Origin: Arthrobacter celericrescens
GTDB lineage: Bacteria; Actinomycetota; Actinomycetes; Actinomycetales; Micrococcaceae
Reading direction: 5' to 3'
NCBI RefSeq assembly: GCF_003614925.1
Contig: NZ_QYLP01000080.1
Coordinates: forward strand, 1 to 32,122
DNA length: 32,122 bases
Part shown: piece by piece, positions 7,232 through 14,446 of the stretch
Position numbering within the stretch: position 1 is the first letter of the stretch
How the letters are laid out: every line of letters starts with the position of its first letter
The notes under the pieces: generated by a model
The model's input: only the letters and a program-made list of their open reading frames with translations
Told to the model about the DNA's origin: nothing
Database searches by the model: none
Translations under genes and position numbers: made by a program

Positions 7232-8623
7232 TCACTTGGGGGCGAGGACGGCGGGCCGGCTCCCTGCCACGGCGGCGGTGGCCCGGGGCGAGACCAGCAG
7301 CCCGACGGCGGCGATCAGCGCCGTCAGCGCGAACACCCCGGCGAAGCCGTACCCGGCCGCGAGCAGGTTGAAGATCATGCCCGCCATCGCGAGGGCCAAG
7401 GCGCTGCCGATCGAGTCGGAGATGGAAAGGGCCGAGCTGTTGAAGCCCTGGGCATCGGGCTCCGAAAGGCCGATGGTCATGGTGCTCAGCCGCGGGAACA
7501 TCAGGCCCATCCCGGCTCCGCCGAAGGTCCAGCAGATGATGGCGGGCAGCGGCGGCCAGGCGAACAGCACGGCGGCAAGCTCCAGCAGCAGGACGGCGAG
7601 CACAAGCCACGTGCCCACCTTGATGGCCACCGCGTTGCTGATGCGTGCACCCCAGCGGCCCTGGATCCCGGAGGACGTGGCCCACGCCAGGGCGGAGCCG
7701 GTGATCGCGAGGCCGGCGAACGCCGGGGAGAATCCGTAGCGTTCGGTCAGCAGGTACGGCATGTAGACCTCGGCGCCGAAGAAGGCCGCCGAAACCACCC
7801 CGCGCAGCAGGATCACGCTCGGCAGCCCGCGCCCGGCAGTCAGGGTGCCGCGCGGCACCAGCGGCCGGACGGCGAACAGCGCGGCGAGCAGGGCGGCGAC
7901 GGCGATCAGCCAGCCCGCCGCCGGCACCTGCCCGGAGAGATTCACGGCAAGGACCGCGACGCCGGCCAGCACCGCCCAGCCGATCCGGCCGAAGTTCCAA
8001 GGCACCGCCCTTGAAGTGCTGCCGCCCCCGGCCGGCCCGCGCATCTGCCGCAGCGCCGGGACGGTCATCGCCAGCGCCGGGACCACGAGCACCACCACGC
8101 CCAGGAAAACCCAGTGCCAGCCGACCAGCTCGGCCACCACGCCGGCGGCGAACGGCCCCACCATGGACGGAACCACCCATACCGCGGCGAAGGCGGCGAA
8201 CATCTTCGCGTGCAGCCGGGCGGGATAGGCCCGGGCAATCACCACGTACAAGGCCACCGTCATGGCTCCGCCACCCAGGCCCTGCACAAAGCGGCCGGCG
8301 ACAAACACGGGCATGGACAGGGCCGTGCCCGCGATCAGCAGCCCGGCCGCGAACAGCACCACCGACGCGTAGAGCGGCCCCGCCGGCCCGCGGCGATCGG
8401 CCCAGTTCCCGGCCGCCACCATCCCCACCACGCTGGTGGCCAGCGGCGCCGCGAAGGCCAGGGCGTAGAGTTCCAGGCCGTCGAGCTCGCGGCCCACGCG
8501 CGGCATGATCGTGGTGACCGCCATGGCTTCGAAGGCGACCATGAACACCAGGGCGCAGGAACCAACTGTGGCCAGGAGGTAGGGGCGGCGCAGGATCCCG
8601 GCCGAAAGATCGTCGTCGGTCAT
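7232..8623 (-). CDS. MFS transporter, drug/metabolite exporter-like
   Basis: A 463-residue multi-spanning inner-membrane protein of the major facilitator superfamily. TM1 (about 15-38) ends in AVTTIMPRVGREL, the pattern of proton-driven exporters (DHA families). Loop 2-3 has the motif-A remnant AGNWADRRG at 71-79, and FVQGLGGGAMTVALYVV near 113-129 corresponds to helix 4 of the same group. The length fits 12-14 helices. The substrate is unknown. It is read in the same direction as the Lrp-type regulator upstream (gap 8624-8698), but its own -10 box TAAGCT six bases before the ATG suggests separate, leaderless transcription. The gap also has a short inverted repeat CTGATCG (8645-8651) with CGATCAG (8687-8693). 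Confidence 0.9.
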   Translation of the reverse strand: MTDDDLSAGILRRPYLLATVGSCALVFMVAFEAMAVTTIMPRVGRELDGLELYALAFAAPLATSVVGMVAAGNWADRRGPAGPLYASVVLFAAGLLIAGTALSMPVFVAGRFVQGLGGGAMTVALYVVIARAYPARLHAKMFAAFAAVWVVPSMVGPFAAGVVAELVGWHWVFLGVVVLVVPALAMTVPALRQMRGPAGGGSTSRAVPWNFGRIGWAVLAGVAVLAVNLSGQVPAAGWLIAVAALLAALFAVRPLVPRGTLTAGRGLPSVILLRGVVSAAFFGAEVYMPYLLTERYGFSPAFAGLAITGSALAWATSSGIQGRWGARISNAVAIKVGTWLVLAVLLLELAAVLFAWPPLPAIICWTFGGAGMGLMFPRLSTMTIGLSEPDAQGFNSSALSISDSIGSALALAMAGMIFNLLAAGYGFAGVFALTALIAAVGLLVSPRATAAVAGSRPAVLAPK

Positions 8624-8629
8624 TGGCTT

Positions 8630-8635
8630 AGCTTA
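8630..8635 (-). promoter_or_regulatory. Candidate -10 box, leaderless start
   Basis: On the minus strand TAAGCT is followed by exactly six bases (AAGCCA) and then the ATG at 8623. No ribosome site is visible. Confidence 0.45.
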
Positions 8636-8698
8636 GCCGCTGAGCTGATCGATTTTGTTGCCTTCCGTGCCCAAACAAACAGCTGCGATCAGCGGCAG

Positions 8699-9727
8699 CT
8701 ACGCCGTCGGGTTCAGTTCGGCAACGGGAACGACGACGGCGCCGCTCGCCGTCGTGTCCGGGTTCAGCATCCAGCCCACCCGCTTGGCCGAGCTGAGGAC
8801 CACTACGCTTTCCACCAGCTCGATGCCGGGGATGCGCTGCTGCAGGGCAAGTTCGGCGTTCATCACATCCGACAGGGAGTGCAGCCACATGACGATCACG
8901 AAGTTGGTGCGCCCGGTGGTGGAGGCGCTGAGCCGCAGGTTCCGGAAACCGCGCAGCTCGGCGGCCGCGGCCTCGTGCTGCCCGGCCGGCACGTTGGCGA
9001 ACCATTGGCACGTCACGGGATAGCCGGAGAATTTCTGCGCCACCTCGCAACGGAAGGACAGGACGCGGCTGGCCAGAAGCCGGTTGAGCTGGCGCTGCAC
9101 GGTGGCGGGGCCGCGGCCCAGGGCGCGGGCCATGTCCGCCGCCGTCGCCCGGCCGTCCTGCGCCAGGAAGGGGATGAGGTCCAGGTGGCTCTGGGGCAGT
9201 TCCCCAACTGCGGGGATCCCGGCCACGCCGGCCTCTGGACCGGCGAAGGCCTTGAGGGCCGCCTGCTGCGAGCGGTCCAGGATGTTCAACCGCCACGCAT
9301 GGCCGCCGGTGTGGAGGCGGGTGCAGAGGGAGGTGCGGTATTTCTGCAGCCCCTCGATCTCCTTGAACTGCGGCACTACGGCGTCGGTGAACTCGGCCAG
9401 CGTGGGGGTGATGACCGTGAGGATGAGGTCCCGGTTGCTGGCGGCTTCCTCCACCGTCACTACCTCGGGAATCGCCGCCAACGCTGCGGTGACGTCCGCC
9501 CGGAGCCGCATGTCGCAGTCGATATCCACCAGGGCCAGGCACATCTGCTTCGGATCGCCGATCAGGTGCGCGGTGGTCCAGGCCGCGCCGGCCGAGCGGA
9601 GCCGCTCCCAACGCGCCGCGAGCGTGGTGGCGTGGACGCCGAGCACCCCGGAGGCGTCGGACCAGCTGATCCGCGGCGCGATCTGCAAGGCGTTGATGAG
9701 CCCGAGGTCCTCCTCACTCAGTTCCAT
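8699..9727 (-). CDS. Lrp/AsnC-type regulator with duplicated domains
   Basis: A DNA-binding regulator of 342 residues, about twice the length of an ordinary Lrp. Two copies of the Lrp plan are visible. The first has a winged-helix region at about residues 5-45 and an effector-type half to about 150. The second has a helix-turn-helix at about 181-220 (HLDLIPFLAQDGR then ATVQRQLNRLL) and a second alpha/beta half to the end. Such fused double Lrp proteins are common in actinobacteria and usually sense amino acids or related metabolites. The start ATG at 9727 follows GGGAG with five bases between. It is read divergently from the M20 hydrolase/MHS pair and is the most likely controller of that pair; the gap contains repeated half-sites (9788-9829). 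Confidence 0.88.
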   Translation of the reverse strand: MELSEEDLGLINALQIAPRISWSDASGVLGVHATTLAARWERLRSAGAAWTTAHLIGDPKQMCLALVDIDCDMRLRADVTAALAAIPEVVTVEEAASNRDLILTVITPTLAEFTDAVVPQFKEIEGLQKYRTSLCTRLHTGGHAWRLNILDRSQQAALKAFAGPEAGVAGIPAVGELPQSHLDLIPFLAQDGRATAADMARALGRGPATVQRQLNRLLASRVLSFRCEVAQKFSGYPVTCQWFANVPAGQHEAAAAELRGFRNLRLSASTTGRTNFVIVMWLHSLSDVMNAELALQQRIPGIELVESVVVLSSAKRVGWMLNPDTTASGAVVVPVAELNPTA

Positions 9728-9787
9728 TGCCGCTCCCACCTCGATGCACGAATCCTGCGCAAATCATCGCACTCTTGAATTTTTCCA

Positions 9788-9829
9788 GCCATTTGGTCCG
9801 GTGTGAATGGCATCACTCCACAATGGCAT
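9788..9829 (+). promoter_or_regulatory. Three half-sites, candidate Lrp-type operator
   Basis: GCCATT (9788-9793) is the inverse of AATGGC, which follows as AATGGCAT at 9806-9813 and again at 9822-9829, 16 bases apart. The set lies in the divergent gap between the double Lrp gene and the M20 hydrolase, where an autoregulatory operator is expected. Confidence 0.4.
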
Positions 9830-9870
9830 GAAGAGGATTTACCGACCATTCGGAAAGGCAGCCCGCATTA

Positions 9871-11103
9871 ATGACCATCGCCGCAGACGCCCGGGAACTC
9901 CAGGAAGACATTGTCCGCTTCCGCCATGAACTCCACCGCGAGCCCGAGATCGGACTCGATCTCCCGCGCACCCAGGAGAAGGTGCTCAAGGCCCTGGACG
10001 GACTGCCGTACGAGATCACCCTGGGTGACAGCACGACGTCGGTCACGGCGGTTTTGCGGGGCACCGCACCCGGCGCGGCAAGCGACTCCGCCAGGAAGCC
10101 GGCCGTGTTGCTGCGCGCGGACATGGACGCCCTGCCCGTTCAGGAGCGCAGCAACGTGGACTACACCTCCACCGTGGACGGCGCCATGCACGCCTGCGGC
10201 CACGACCTCCACACCGCCATGCTCGCCGGCGCCGCGACCCTGCTTGCCGAACGCCGGGAGCAACTGGCCGGCGACGTGGTGCTGATGTTCCAGCCCGGCG
10301 AAGAAGGGTTCGACGGCGCAGGGCACATGATCCGCGAAGGCGTCCTGGACGCCGCGGGCCGCCGCGTTGACGCCGCCTACGGCATGCATGTCTTCTCCGC
10401 GATGGAACCCTACGGCCAGTTCTGCACCAAGCCCGGGGTGATCATGAGCGCCTCGGACGGACTGTTCGTCACCGTGCTCGGCGCCGGCGGGCACGGTTCC
10501 GCGCCGTTCGCCGCCAAGGACCCGGTGACGGCGGCCGCCGAGATGGTCACGGCGCTGCAGGTGATGATCACCCGGCAGTTCAACATGTTCGATCCCGTGG
10601 TCCTGACGGTCGGGGTGCTGCAGGCCGGGACCAAGCGCAACGTCATTCCGGAAACCGCCCGCTTCGAAGCCACCATCCGGACCTTCTCCGATGCCTCCCG
10701 CGAGCGCATGATGAAGGCCGTTCCCGCCCTGCTCCAGGGCATCGCCGCCGCACACGGCCTCGATGTGGACGTGGACTACCGCGGCGAGTACCCGCTCAGC
10801 GTCACCAACGAAGACGAAACCACCACCGCCGAAAAGACCATCCAGGAGATGTTCGGCGATTCCCGCCACACCCGCTGGGCCACCCCGCTCAGCGGCTCGG
10901 AGGATTTCTCCCGCGTCATGGCCGAAGTGCCCGGAACCTTCATCGGGCTCAGCGCCGTCCCGAAGGGGGCGGACCCCCACGCCGCCGCCTACAACCACTC
11001 CCCCAACGCCACGTTCGACGACGGCGTGCTGGCCGACGGCGCAGCACTCTACGCCGAACTGGCCGTGTCCCGCATCGCCGCCCTTGCCGGCGACCGCAAC
11101 TGA
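9871..11103 (+). CDS. M20 family amidohydrolase (hippurate hydrolase-like)
   Basis: A 410-residue cytosolic zinc hydrolase of the M20D group, which cleaves N-acyl amino acids and related amides. Metal-site residues are visible: Cys109 and His111 in HACGHD, Glu144 and Glu145 in FQPGEEG (one being the catalytic base), His173 in YGMHVF and the C-terminal His in AAAYNHSPNATFDDG. The opening ELQEDIVRFRHELHREPEIGLDLPRT is the standard family N-terminus. The dimerisation domain lies between about residues 185 and 300. Its GGAAAGG ribosome site (9852-9858) is 12 bases from the ATG, rather far. The transporter gene follows after 24 bases in the same direction, so the pair probably imports and cleaves one acylated compound; which one cannot be read. 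Confidence 0.92.
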   Translation: MTIAADARELQEDIVRFRHELHREPEIGLDLPRTQEKVLKALDGLPYEITLGDSTTSVTAVLRGTAPGAASDSARKPAVLLRADMDALPVQERSNVDYTSTVDGAMHACGHDLHTAMLAGAATLLAERREQLAGDVVLMFQPGEEGFDGAGHMIREGVLDAAGRRVDAAYGMHVFSAMEPYGQFCTKPGVIMSASDGLFVTVLGAGGHGSAPFAAKDPVTAAAEMVTALQVMITRQFNMFDPVVLTVGVLQAGTKRNVIPETARFEATIRTFSDASRERMMKAVPALLQGIAAAHGLDVDVDYRGEYPLSVTNEDETTTAEKTIQEMFGDSRHTRWATPLSGSEDFSRVMAEVPGTFIGLSAVPKGADPHAAAYNHSPNATFDDGVLADGAALYAELAVSRIAALAGDRN

Positions 11104-11127
11104 CCCTCCCCCCATTTGGAGCCTGAC

Positions 11128-12417
11128 ATGACCACCACAGGGACCCAGACCCCCGTCCAGGAACACAAGTCGCACGTGCGCACGCTCGTCGGCACCGGCA
11201 TCGGCAACGCCGTCGAATGGTACGACTGGGCCATCTACGCCACGTTCGCCCCCTTCATCGCGAGCGCCCTGTTCAGCAGCGCCGATCCCACCTCGGCCAT
11301 CCTGTCCACCCTGGCGATCTTCGCCGTCGGCTTCGTGGCCCGGCCCTTCGGCGGCTTCGTGTTCGGCTGGATCGGTGACCGGATCGGCCGCAAGACCTCC
11401 ATGACCTTCGCAGTTGCCCTCGGCGCTTTCGGCAGCCTGCTGATCGGCGTCGCCCCCACCTTCGAGTCGGTGGGCGTTTTCGCCTCGATCATGCTGCTTT
11501 TCGCCCGGCTCATCCAGGGCCTGGCGCACGGCGGCGAGCTGCCGTCGTCGCAGACGTACCTGTCCGAAATGGCACCCAAGGAAAAGCGCGGCTTCTGGGC
11601 AACGCTCATCTACACCTCGGGCACGGTGGGCATCCTCCTCGGAACACTGCTGGGCGCCATCCTGTCCGCGATGCTGAGCAAGACGGACATGGCCGCCTGG
11701 GGCTGGCGCATCCCGTTCATCCTGGGCGGCATCCTGGGCGTCTATGCCTTGGTGATGCGGGCCCGGATGAAGGAGACGGAGGCGTTCGAGGCCGAGACCG
11801 TCAAGGAGAAGCACGAGCCGATCTGGCCGCAGATCTTCCGGCACCGCAAGCAGGCACTGCAGGTCATCGGGCTCACCGTGGGCCTGACCGTCATCTACTA
11901 CGTCTGGGGCGTTGTGGCCCCGAGCTACGCATCCACCACCCTCAAGATGGACCGCGGCGCCGCACTGTGGGCCAGCGTGGTGGGCAACGTCGTGTTCATC
12001 GCCGCACTCCCGTTCTGGGGACGGCTCTCGGACCGCATCGGCCGCAAGCCCGTCCTCATTGCGGGCGCCGCCGGGGCCGCGCTGCTGCACTTCCCGATGA
12101 CCTGGCTGCTGAAGGACTCGCCGTGGCAGCTGGCCGTGGGCATGTCCGTGATGCTCTTCTTCATCGCCGCGAGCGCCGCGATCGTGCCGGCCGTCTACGC
12201 GGAGCTGTTCCCCACCAAGATCCGCACCGTGGGCGTCGGCGTCCCCTATTCCATCTGCGTCGCAGCATTCGGCGGCACCGCCCCGTACCTGCAGAGCTGG
12301 CTGGCGAGCATCGGCCAAGGCAGCCTGTTCAACGTCTACGCAGTGGTGCTGCTGGCCGTCGGCATCGCTTTCGTGTTCACCATCCCGGAGACGAAGGGCA
12401 AGGATCTGACGCACTAG
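11128..12417 (+). CDS. MFS transporter, metabolite:H+ symporter (MHS) family
   Basis: A 429-residue 12-helix inner-membrane permease. Family signs are the opening VGTGIGNAVEWYDWAIYATFA (EWYDWAIYA at 30-38), the loop 2-3 motif GWIGDRIGRKTSM, and the WGWRIPFILGG block before helix 6, all typical of the MHS group that includes the shikimate, alpha-ketoglutarate and proline/betaine carriers. It likely brings an organic acid or acyl-amino acid in with protons. The start is ATG 11128, with GGAG six bases upstream; the open frame from 11116 begins in the ribosome site itself. It follows the M20 hydrolase and is presumably in one transcript with it, feeding that enzyme. The palindromic repeat at 12447-12523 lies just after its stop. 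Confidence 0.92.
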   Translation: MTTTGTQTPVQEHKSHVRTLVGTGIGNAVEWYDWAIYATFAPFIASALFSSADPTSAILSTLAIFAVGFVARPFGGFVFGWIGDRIGRKTSMTFAVALGAFGSLLIGVAPTFESVGVFASIMLLFARLIQGLAHGGELPSSQTYLSEMAPKEKRGFWATLIYTSGTVGILLGTLLGAILSAMLSKTDMAAWGWRIPFILGGILGVYALVMRARMKETEAFEAETVKEKHEPIWPQIFRHRKQALQVIGLTVGLTVIYYVWGVVAPSYASTTLKMDRGAALWASVVGNVVFIAALPFWGRLSDRIGRKPVLIAGAAGAALLHFPMTWLLKDSPWQLAVGMSVMLFFIAASAAIVPAVYAELFPTKIRTVGVGVPYSICVAAFGGTAPYLQSWLASIGQGSLFNVYAVVLLAVGIAFVFTIPETKGKDLTH

Positions 12418-12446
12418 CTGCTACACCCTACTCGCCGGAACCCGGA

Positions 12447-12523
12447 GGACATGTCTTCTGCCCGGCACGAAGGATGGACATGTTGCGCATATGTCCATCC
12501 TTCGCTGCGTCAATGGGACATGT
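12447..12523. repeat. GGACATGTC palindrome/hairpin repeat, copy A
   Basis: Order: GGACATGTC (12447-12455), a perfect 14-bp hairpin with arms CGAAGGATGGACAT (12468-12481) and ATGTCCATCCTTCG (12491-12504) around a nine-base loop, then GGACATGT (12516-12523). The hairpin arms are identical to those at 23513-23549. It sits between the MHS transporter and the unknown gene at 12562. It looks like a REP-type intergenic repeat; no mobile enzyme is adjacent. Open frames that run through it on either strand are not supported as protein. Confidence 0.8.
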
Positions 12524-12561
12524 GCTTTCGGGACGTGGCCGGAAGTGTTGGACAATGGCGT

Positions 12562-13077
12562 ATGCCAGCCTCCGAATCCATGAATGAGCCGATCAATACT
12601 CTGGCAATTGTTGACGGCTATATGGAATGGACCGAGTCCAAGTTCCGGTGGTTCCGCCCGCGGCAGGAAGTCACACGCCAAATGCCCGTCCATGAGTTCT
12701 ACGTTGACGGCGCACCGTTGTTGTCGCTGATCGATCCGGACGAAGCAGACGATCCTGATCGCAGGATGCCCTTGCTTGATCGGGATCACCCAAGAGAATC
12801 CTTGGACCAGTTGCGGCAACTCCTCGGCGGCCCGTTGCCGGCCGACAGGAATGGGCGCACGTGGCTCCTGTACTGCCAGTGTGGAGACCCAGGGTGCGTG
12901 GGCCTGAGCACCCGCATCATTTTCACCGACACGACAGTCGTCTGGACCGACTTCGCTTGGGACAACATCTTCGGCAATCCCATTGAACCGGTGGAGGTCG
13001 ACAGGACGTTCGTGTTCGAGCGGGCCGGATACGAAAAACTCATGCATGACATGATCAGGAGCTTCTCCGCACGATGA
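12562..13077 (+). CDS. Unknown Cys-containing small protein (171 aa)
   Basis: A soluble protein of unknown function in the low-GC islet. Its central part has HEFYVDGAPLLSLID (about residues 55-69), a leucine-rich LDQLRQLLGG helix, and a Cys cluster LLYCQCGDPGCVGLS (three Cys in seven residues, near 105-119) followed by TVVWTDFAWDN. The spacing of the Cys residues could bind a metal, but the metal ligands are not certain. The broken gene on the opposite strand (13084-13663) is a relative: it has the same order of a V/I-DG turn, a QLRRLLG helix, an LL-C-C segment and a T-V-I-W-AEAGW strand. I start at ATG 12562; an in-frame ATG at 12580 is also possible, and the open frame upstream runs through the repeat. 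GACAAT lies five bases before the ATG. No function is known to me. Confidence 0.72.
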   Translation: MPASESMNEPINTLAIVDGYMEWTESKFRWFRPRQEVTRQMPVHEFYVDGAPLLSLIDPDEADDPDRRMPLLDRDHPRESLDQLRQLLGGPLPADRNGRTWLLYCQCGDPGCVGLSTRIIFTDTTVVWTDFAWDNIFGNPIEPVEVDRTFVFERAGYEKLMHDMIRSFSAR

Positions 13078-13083
13078 GTCTGG

Positions 13084-13663
13084 TTAGCGCAAGTCGTACA
13101 TTCGGGCGAGTCGGAAAGCCTCCGAAAAGTCGTTATTGTCGGGCCCGCCGTTCGTCGGCGACCCCGGGGCAGGCCGCAGGGCACCGCGGGTCCGGAGGTA
13201 AGTCATCCGTTCTCCGACTATCCGTTCCAACTCCAGCGCGTTGAACAGCTTCCCGCTCTTCAGTTCGATGTATTGGAGGTCGCCCTTTGGGACCACGCAC
13301 TGGCCTAACGTCTTTGCCTTCACCGGCCTCGTCCTGCCACCCGGCTTCCGCCCAAATGACGGTGTCTTCCGTCCGGCGAACTTCGACACTCAGGGTGCCG
13401 TACGCCGCTTCCAGGCAACCGGGACATACCAGCAACGCCACCCGGCCGACGTCGAAATCAGGGTCCTCAAGGCCCAGGAGACGTCGTAGCTGTGCGAGAG
13501 CATGACCGGGCTGATCGGTTCTAAGTGCCGTTCCCTCCGCCGGTGGCTTTGGAAGATCCAGGTCAAAGAGGTCCGGCAACCTTCGCCCGTCGATCAAAAT
13601 CTCTTGCACGGATAATGAGCGAGGCTCTACGCGCCAAAAGCGTGGAAACTGACGGACAGACCA
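13084..13663 (-). pseudogene. Frameshifted paralogue of the unknown gene at 12562
   Basis: The minus strand codes a relative of the neighbouring gene, but in pieces. The frame beginning with GTG at 13609 has EILIDGRRLPDLFD, LAQLRRLLG, LLVCPGCLEAAYG and DTVIWAEAGWQDE, matching the paralogue in order. After about 13335 it drifts into Pro/Arg-rich nonsense and ends at 13133, while the +1 frame picks up a sensible C-terminal part (LQYIELKSGKLFNALELERIV) that ends at 13084. A one-base insertion near 13310-13340 explains this. At the other end, resemblance continues upstream of the GTG (RQF-RFWR-EPRSLSVQ) up to an in-frame TAG at 13664-13666, so the N-terminus is lost too. A sequencing error could explain the frameshift but not both defects. 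It converges on the intact copy with six bases between them. Confidence 0.65.
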
Positions 13664-13719
13664 CTACCGGACCACGTTTTGCAGTCCCAACGTCGAAACC
13701 GTCCGGCCCATGGTGGACA

Positions 13720-14325
13720 TTATGCCCCCGAGAAAGCGCCGGGCAAGAAGCTGCCCACGGCGACAACGAGCAGTACGAGGGCAACGAACTTCCGATGGGT
13801 GGAACGCAAGGGGCGCATTTGCCTTCGGAATTCTTTGTACTCCGCGGTAAAGGGCAGGACATGTTGATAGGCAAAGTAGTGCCTCAGCAGACGGGCCACC
13901 CTGTACGGATGGCCGCACGATGCCGCCTCCACCACCAGCGGCCAAAGCAGGCCCCACACGGCCAGCCCAGCCGGACCCGAGGAGAGGAGCTCTTCGCCAT
14001 CCTGATAGGCGACAAATCCAATGAACAGGAAGATTGGGTGAAGAACCAACACCCACGGCGTGCCTCTCAAAGGATGGATTCGTTTGGAACCGGCGCATGA
14101 AATTTCCGGGCGCTCAGAGCGCGCATGCAACAGCAGACCCGCTACCGCGACGAACGCGCTGGCCAGACCAAGGTACGTGCTCAAATGCAAGCGGACTCCT
14201 CGCGAAGGGACGGGCTGCTGCGACCCGTTCTCCTGGATCTGTGAGAAACACAACGAGACGCTGGAAGCAGTTTTCCCTAACGCCCCGGTTGCCGTCGCCA
14301 TGGAAACCGCAAGCGAAAGTAACAA
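13720..14325 (-). CDS. Unknown integral membrane protein (201 aa)
   Basis: A predicted inner-membrane protein with about five hydrophobic segments: near the N-terminus, at an HLSTYLGLASAFVAVAGLLL stretch, at WVLVLHPIFLFIGFVAY, at AGLAVWGLLWPLVVEAA and at the C-terminus (FVALVLLVVAVGSFLPGAF). Between the last two is a basic cytosolic-type loop with HPYRVARLLRHYFAYQH. I know no family for it. The start is uncertain: I choose TTG 14325 because GGAGGT lies just upstream (14329-14334); a TTG at 14343, a GTG at 14340 or an ATG at 14301 are alternatives. It precedes the broken paralogue on the same strand and shares its lower GC content, so this part of the islet probably arrived together. It is divergent from the oxidoreductase gene at 14447. 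Confidence 0.65.
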   Translation of the reverse strand: MLLSLAVSMATATGALGKTASSVSLCFSQIQENGSQQPVPSRGVRLHLSTYLGLASAFVAVAGLLLHARSERPEISCAGSKRIHPLRGTPWVLVLHPIFLFIGFVAYQDGEELLSSGPAGLAVWGLLWPLVVEAASCGHPYRVARLLRHYFAYQHVLPFTAEYKEFRRQMRPLRSTHRKFVALVLLVVAVGSFLPGAFSGA

Positions 14326-14433
14326 TGCACCTCCAGACACCAATCAGTGATGCTCGTCACGTTTTTCTTCGCGAAAGGGCAAGAGTTCCTTACGAATCGC
14401 TGGAAGATGTATCAGGAAACCGAACCCTTCCCC

Positions 14434-14439
14434 TACGTT
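14434..14439 (+). promoter_or_regulatory. Candidate -10 box, leaderless start
   Basis: TACGTT lies 7 bases before ATG 14447. The spacer (TGGGCCC) has no Shine-Dalgarno match. Confidence 0.4.
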
Positions 14440-14446
14440 TGGGCCC

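Noticed and set aside
4764..7739. A 991-codon open frame on the plus strand opposite the helicase and across the methyltransferase
   Set aside because: It has the His/Gly/Gln/Val-rich make-up of an antisense frame of high-GC genes and matches no family, while the opposite strand holds a complete DEAD-box helicase.
9868..12414. An 848-codon open frame on the minus strand opposite the M20 hydrolase and MHS transporter
   Set aside because: The plus strand codes two full-length recognisable proteins; the minus frame is His/Gly/Asp-rich shadow sequence.
12451..12561. N-terminal extension of the unknown gene at 12562
   Set aside because: This part is again the translated repeat hairpin; the start belongs after it.
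13133..13609. An intact 158-residue gene on the minus strand
   Set aside because: Only its first two thirds resemble the paralogue; the rest is Arg/Pro/Asp-rich drift that fits a frameshift, with the better C-terminus in another frame.
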